Assembly: GCF_030580865.1 (NCBI RefSeq)
Contig: NZ_JAUQSY010000005.1
Span: forward strand, 186,001 to 250,000
From: Hymenobacter aranciens
GTDB lineage: Bacteria > Bacteroidota > Bacteroidia > Cytophagales > Hymenobacteraceae
Reading direction: 5' to 3'
Length of the DNA: 64,000 nt
The number at the start of each line of letters is the position of its first letter. Position 1 is the stretch's first letter. Below are positions 60,637 through 64,000 of this stretch, in pieces. The notes beneath the pieces are model-generated. The model saw only the letters and a program-made list of their open reading frames with translations, was not told where the DNA came from and made no database searches. A program made the position numbers and the translations under genes.

Positions 60637-60665
60637 AAAGCGACTTTTCAAAAGTCGCTTTTTTT
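60637..60665 (+). terminator. terminator of the 74-aa gene
   Basis: AAAGCGACTTTT pairs with AAAAGTCGCTTT and runs into TTTTTTT. It begins 10 bp after the stop codon at 60627. Confidence 0.9.
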
Positions 60666-60796
60666 ATGCCCGCTCCAATCGTTTGCAGCCGCCCACTGGG
60701 GCTGATGGAGCCCTTTCAATCGTTTGCGGGGCGGAGTAGCGTCGGCAATCGGCTCAACTATCAGGTATAGGAGCGCAGAGTAGCTGCGGCGGGGGC

Positions 60797-60804
60797 TACC
60801 TTTG
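60797..60804 (+). promoter_or_regulatory. asnS -7 box
   Basis: TACCTTTG is a full match to TAnnTTTG and lies 30 nt before the asnS ATG. Confidence 0.65.
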
Positions 60805-60834
60805 CAGCTTCAATTGCTTACTGATAGATTAGCT

Positions 60835-62229
60835 ATGTCCCTCAAACGGTCCACCGTGCAGCAGCTGCTCAGCAGCCAGGAGCTCGACCGCGAAGTTCTC
60901 GTCAAAGGCTGGGTGCGCTCGCGCCGCGGCAACAAATACGTGCAGTTCATCATCGTCAATGATGGCTCCACCATTCACACCATTCAGGCCGTGGCCAATG
61001 CGGAGCAGTTCTCCGAAGAAAGCCTCAGAGACGTGGGCAACGGCGCCTGCGTGGCCATTCGGGGCCAGCTGGTGGCCTCGCAGGGCAAAGGCCAGGCGGT
61101 GGAAATTCAGGCTACTGAAGTCACCGTGCTCGGCAAGGCCGATGCCGAAGCCTACCCGCTGCAAAAGAAAGCCACTTCGCTGGAGCACCTGCGCGAAATT
61201 GCCCACCTGCGCCCCCGCACCAACACCTTCGGGGCGGTGCTGCGCGTGCGCCACGCGCTGGCCTTCGGCATTCATAAGTTCTTCAACGACCGGGGCTTTT
61301 ACTACGTCCACACGCCCATCATCACCGGTTCCGATGCCGAGGGCGCGGGCCAGATGTTCCGCGTCACCACGTTGCCGCCCGACAACCCGCCCCGCACCGA
61401 CGACGGCGCCATCGACTACAGCCAGGACTTCTTCGGCAAGCAAACCAACCTCACCGTTTCGGGCCAGCTCGAAGGCGAGCTGGCCGCTATGGCGCTGGGC
61501 AGCATCTACACCTTCGGCCCCACCTTCCGGGCCGAAAACTCCAACACCGCCCGCCACCTGGCCGAATTCTGGATGATTGAGCCCGAAGTAGCCTTCAACG
61601 AGCTGGAGGAAAACATGGACCTCGCCGAGGACTTCCTGCAGTACCTCGTGCGCTACGCCCTGGAGCACTGCCCGGACGACCTACAGTTCCTCAACGACCA
61701 GTACGACAAGGAGCTGCTTACGCGCCTGAGCTTCGTCACCGACAACGCCTTCCAGCGCCTCACCTACACCGAGGCCGTGGAAATCCTGAAATCGGCGAAG
61801 CAAAAATTCGAGTTTCCCGTGGACTGGGGTACCGACTTGCAAAGTGAGCACGAGCGCTACCTGGTGGAGAAGCATTTCAAAAAGCCCGTCATTCTGACCA
61901 ACTACCCGAAGGAAATCAAAGCCTTCTACATGAAGCTGGACGAGGACGGCCGCACCGTACGCGCCATGGACGTGCTCTTCCCCGGCATTGGCGAAATCAT
62001 CGGCGGCTCGCAGCGCGAGGAGGATTACGAGAAGCTGCTGGGCCGCATGGCCGACATGCACGTGCCCGCCGACGAGCTCAGCTGGTACCTCGACACCCGC
62101 CGCTTCGGTACCGCGCCGCACGCCGGCTTCGGCCTGGGCTTCGAGCGTCTGGTGCTGTTCGTAACGGGGATGAGCAACATCCGCGACGTGATTCCTTTCC
62201 CGCGCTACCCGAAGAACGCGGAGTTTTAG
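60835..62229 (+). CDS. asnS: asparaginyl-tRNA synthetase
   Basis: This 464-aa class IIb synthetase charges tRNA-Asn. The N-terminal OB-fold reads [25 protein letters not shown]. Catalytic motifs are [43 protein letters not shown] (motif 2) and [15 protein letters not shown] (motif 3), the last two typical of AsnRS rather than AspRS. The ATG at 60835 gives the usual start ([12 protein letters not shown]). It is monocistronic with a -7 box at 60797 and a hairpin at 62254. Confidence 0.96.
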   Translation: MSLKRSTVQQLLSSQELDREVLVKGWVRSRRGNKYVQFIIVNDGSTIHTIQAVANAEQFSEESLRDVGNGACVAIRGQLVASQGKGQAVEIQATEVTVLGKADAEAYPLQKKATSLEHLREIAHLRPRTNTFGAVLRVRHALAFGIHKFFNDRGFYYVHTPIITGSDAEGAGQMFRVTTLPPDNPPRTDDGAIDYSQDFFGKQTNLTVSGQLEGELAAMALGSIYTFGPTFRAENSNTARHLAEFWMIEPEVAFNELEENMDLAEDFLQYLVRYALEHCPDDLQFLNDQYDKELLTRLSFVTDNAFQRLTYTEAVEILKSAKQKFEFPVDWGTDLQSEHERYLVEKHFKKPVILTNYPKEIKAFYMKLDEDGRTVRAMDVLFPGIGEIIGGSQREEDYEKLLGRMADMHVPADELSWYLDTRRFGTAPHAGFGLGFERLVLFVTGMSNIRDVIPFPRYPKNAEF

Positions 62230-62253
62230 GCTTCGATAGTAGTTTGCAAAATG

Positions 62254-62292
62254 AGAGGCGGTTCCGGTAACGGGGCCGCCTCTTGCTTTTTA
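62254..62292 (+). terminator. terminator of asnS
   Basis: AGAGGCGG pairs with CCGCCTCT around a GC-rich loop and is followed by TGCTTTTTA. It is 25 bp after the asnS stop. Confidence 0.75.
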
Positions 62293-62352
62293 AAAGCCGG
62301 ACTAACCTCGGTGGTGCATCCATCGTTGCAAGGGCAGATAATCTGACTTGTT

Positions 62353-63978
62353 ATGCTTCCCGAAATTAACCTTACTGACTCCGCCAGCCTGCCCGAAGGC
62401 GCCCTCAAAACCTTCGCCACGCCCGATGGCGGCCCCAAGGTGCTGCTCACCCGGCAGCAGGGCCAGGTGCATGCTTTTGCGCCCAACTGCCCGCACTACG
62501 GCGCGCCGCTGGAGAAAGGTAAAGTAGTGGCGGGCCGCCTCATCTGCCCCTGGCACCACGCCTGCTTCCGGCTGGAAACCGGGCAGCTGTGCGAGCCGCC
62601 GGCCCTTGATGACCTGCCCAGCTACGCCGTGCGCGAGGCCGGGGGCCGCATCTGGGTGCGGGTGCCTGCCAACCCACCCGCCAGCACCGACAAGCCCGAC
62701 ACCACGCCCACGGCCGAACTGGGCGGCACCCCGCCCGCCCCGGCGGCCGCGCCCACCGACCAGCGCACCTTTGTAATAGTAGGCGCGGGAGCGGCCGGTC
62801 AGTTTGCCGCCCAAACCCTGCGCCGCGAGGGCTTCCGGGGCCGCATCGTGCTGCTTACGGCCGAGGCCCAGCTGCCCTACGACCGTACCAAGCTCAGCAA
62901 AGCCTATCTGGCGGGTAAGGCCGAACCGGCGGCGCTACCGCTACGAGAAAAATTGTTTTATGAAGCGCAGCATATTGAGCTGCTGACTAATGCTCGCGTG
63001 ACGGGCATCGATAGCAAAACGCAGGAAGTGCAGCTGGCCGACCAGCCGCCGCTGCGCTACGACCAGCTGCTGCTGGCGCCCGGCACCACGCCCAACCTGC
63101 TGCCCCAGCTACCCGGCCACGACCTGAACGGCGTGCTGCCCCTCCGCAGCCGGGCCGATGCCGACGTGCTGCTCGAAGCTACCCGGGAAGCGGCGCAGGT
63201 GGTGGTTATTGGCTCCAGCTTCATTGGTATGGAGACGGCCGCCAGCCTCGCGGCCGAGGGACGGCAGGTGACGGTGGTGGCGCAGGACAAAGTGCCGTTT
63301 GCGAAGGTGCTGGGGCCGGAAATCGGGCAAATGTTCCGGCAGCTGCACGAGGCGAAAGGCGTGCGGTTTGAAACCGAAGCCGAGGTAGAGTCGCTGCTGA
63401 GCGAAGGCAACCAAGTAAGCGCGGTGCTCCTCAAAGGCGGCCGCAAGCTGCCCGCGCAAGTGGTAGTGCTGGGCGTGGGCGTGCGCCCGGCCACGGAGTT
63501 TTTGCGCAGGAGCTTCGAGCTGGAAAAGGACGGCGGCCTGAAAACGGATGAATACCTGCAGGTAACTGAAAATGTGTACGCCGCTGGTGATATTGCCGCC
63601 TTCCCGCTGGCGGCCAATGGCAAGCCCGCCCGCATCGAGCACTGGCGGCTGGCCCAGCAGCACGGCCAGCTGGCCGCCCGCAACATGCTGGGGCAGCGCG
63701 AAAAATTAACCGCCGCGCCGTTTTTCTGGACGCAGCAGTTTGGCAAAAGTCTGCGCTACGCCGGCCACGCCGATAAGTGGGACGACATCATGTACCACGG
63801 TGAAGTAGCGAAGCAAAAATTCCTGGCGTTCTACGTGCAGCGCGGGCGCATTGTGGCCGTAGCCGGCATGGGCCGCGATGCGGATATGATTTATATCACT
63901 GAACTGTTGGGCCAGGGGCGCCTGCCTGCGCCTGCCCAGCTGCAGCCCGATACCGACTGGGCCGCCTTGCTGGCTTGA
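62353..63978 (+). CDS. Rieske ferredoxin-FAD reductase fusion (AIF-like)
   Basis: This 541-aa protein joins two domains. The N-terminal Rieske domain has C46/H48 in CPHYGAP and C65/H68 in CPWHHACF, a [2Fe-2S] cluster site. A Pro/Ala linker (residues about 105-135) leads to an FAD oxidoreductase with GAGAAGQ at 144-150, a second dinucleotide fold (VVIGSSFIGMETAASL) and the FAD contact ENVYAAGDIA. The arrangement matches AIF-like (AIFM3-type) reductases, which pass electrons from NAD(P)H to an unknown partner. No partner gene is visible before the window ends. Confidence 0.92.
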   Translation: MLPEINLTDSASLPEGALKTFATPDGGPKVLLTRQQGQVHAFAPNCPHYGAPLEKGKVVAGRLICPWHHACFRLETGQLCEPPALDDLPSYAVREAGGRIWVRVPANPPASTDKPDTTPTAELGGTPPAPAAAPTDQRTFVIVGAGAAGQFAAQTLRREGFRGRIVLLTAEAQLPYDRTKLSKAYLAGKAEPAALPLREKLFYEAQHIELLTNARVTGIDSKTQEVQLADQPPLRYDQLLLAPGTTPNLLPQLPGHDLNGVLPLRSRADADVLLEATREAAQVVVIGSSFIGMETAASLAAEGRQVTVVAQDKVPFAKVLGPEIGQMFRQLHEAKGVRFETEAEVESLLSEGNQVSAVLLKGGRKLPAQVVVLGVGVRPATEFLRRSFELEKDGGLKTDEYLQVTENVYAAGDIAAFPLAANGKPARIEHWRLAQQHGQLAARNMLGQREKLTAAPFFWTQQFGKSLRYAGHADKWDDIMYHGEVAKQKFLAFYVQRGRIVAVAGMGRDADMIYITELLGQGRLPAPAQLQPDTDWAALLA

Positions 63979-64000
63979 GCTGCTAGCGCCCGGCTTGCAG

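Noticed and set aside
1-64000. tRNA and rRNA genes
   Set aside because: No cloverleaf-like or rRNA-like sequence was recognised on either strand by eye; a tRNAscan-type search would be decisive.

Overview
The window reads as chromosomal DNA of a high-GC Bacteroidota, most like a Hymenobacter-type Cytophagales. The evidence is three proteins with type IX secretion (T9SS) C-terminal tails, Bacteroidetes-type -7 promoter boxes (TAnnTTTG), few Shine-Dalgarno sequences, a FloA/NfeD pair, DUF4331 proteins and very GC-rich third positions that leave long antisense shadow ORFs. No rRNA, tRNA, CRISPR array, transposase or integrase was seen.

Layout. 1-8.1 kb: the N-terminal half of a DUF4011-type helicase, KDPG aldolase, an APC amino-acid permease, a small exported protein, two tandem proteins with a four-cysteine N-terminus and a carboxypeptidase-regulatory-like domain, and a CrtC/AttH-type lipoprotein. 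8.1-17.2 kb: histidine kinase, dusB, CPBP protease, cdsA, gdhA, psd, a glutathionylspermidine-synthase-like ATP-grasp enzyme and a YgiB-like lipoprotein. 17.3-22.1 kb: a minus-strand run ribD > J-domain/pseudokinase > VWA > PurA-like > fRMsr; the middle three genes are the best candidate for an undescribed system. 22.1-33.9 kb: paired heptamer arrays, prmC, a repeat-rich T9SS adhesin, a hydrolase, DPP-IV, lipoproteins and a FadL-type outer-membrane protein. 34-45.3 kb: proS, DinB, a Crp-like regulator, nfeD-floA, an OmpA/PD40 protein, a putative outer-membrane protein and rpoN. 45.6-64 kb: a PAS hybrid kinase, two DUF4331 genes and a large T9SS protein that form a mosaic, a secreted propeller-like protein, a 74-aa peptide gene, asnS and a Rieske-AIF-like reductase.

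The most striking non-coding property is the density of long, often perfect intergenic inverted repeats, with arms of 20 to 43 nt. At least five belong to one dispersed family (core GTCATGCTGA...GAAGCATC). Others include a 272-bp MITE-like unit that exactly fills the gdhA-psd gap, a second AT-rich family at 39.0 and 48.4 kb, a nested cruciform after rpoN, and an inverted pair with 21-bp tandem repeats before rpoN. Several genes carry a -7-like box only 4-5 nt upstream of the start codon, which suggests leaderless transcripts.

The genes are mostly housekeeping (phospholipid synthesis by cdsA and psd; riboflavin; translation by asnS, proS, dusB and prmC) mixed with envelope and secreted proteins. 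All functions are inferred from motifs read by eye; no database search was run.
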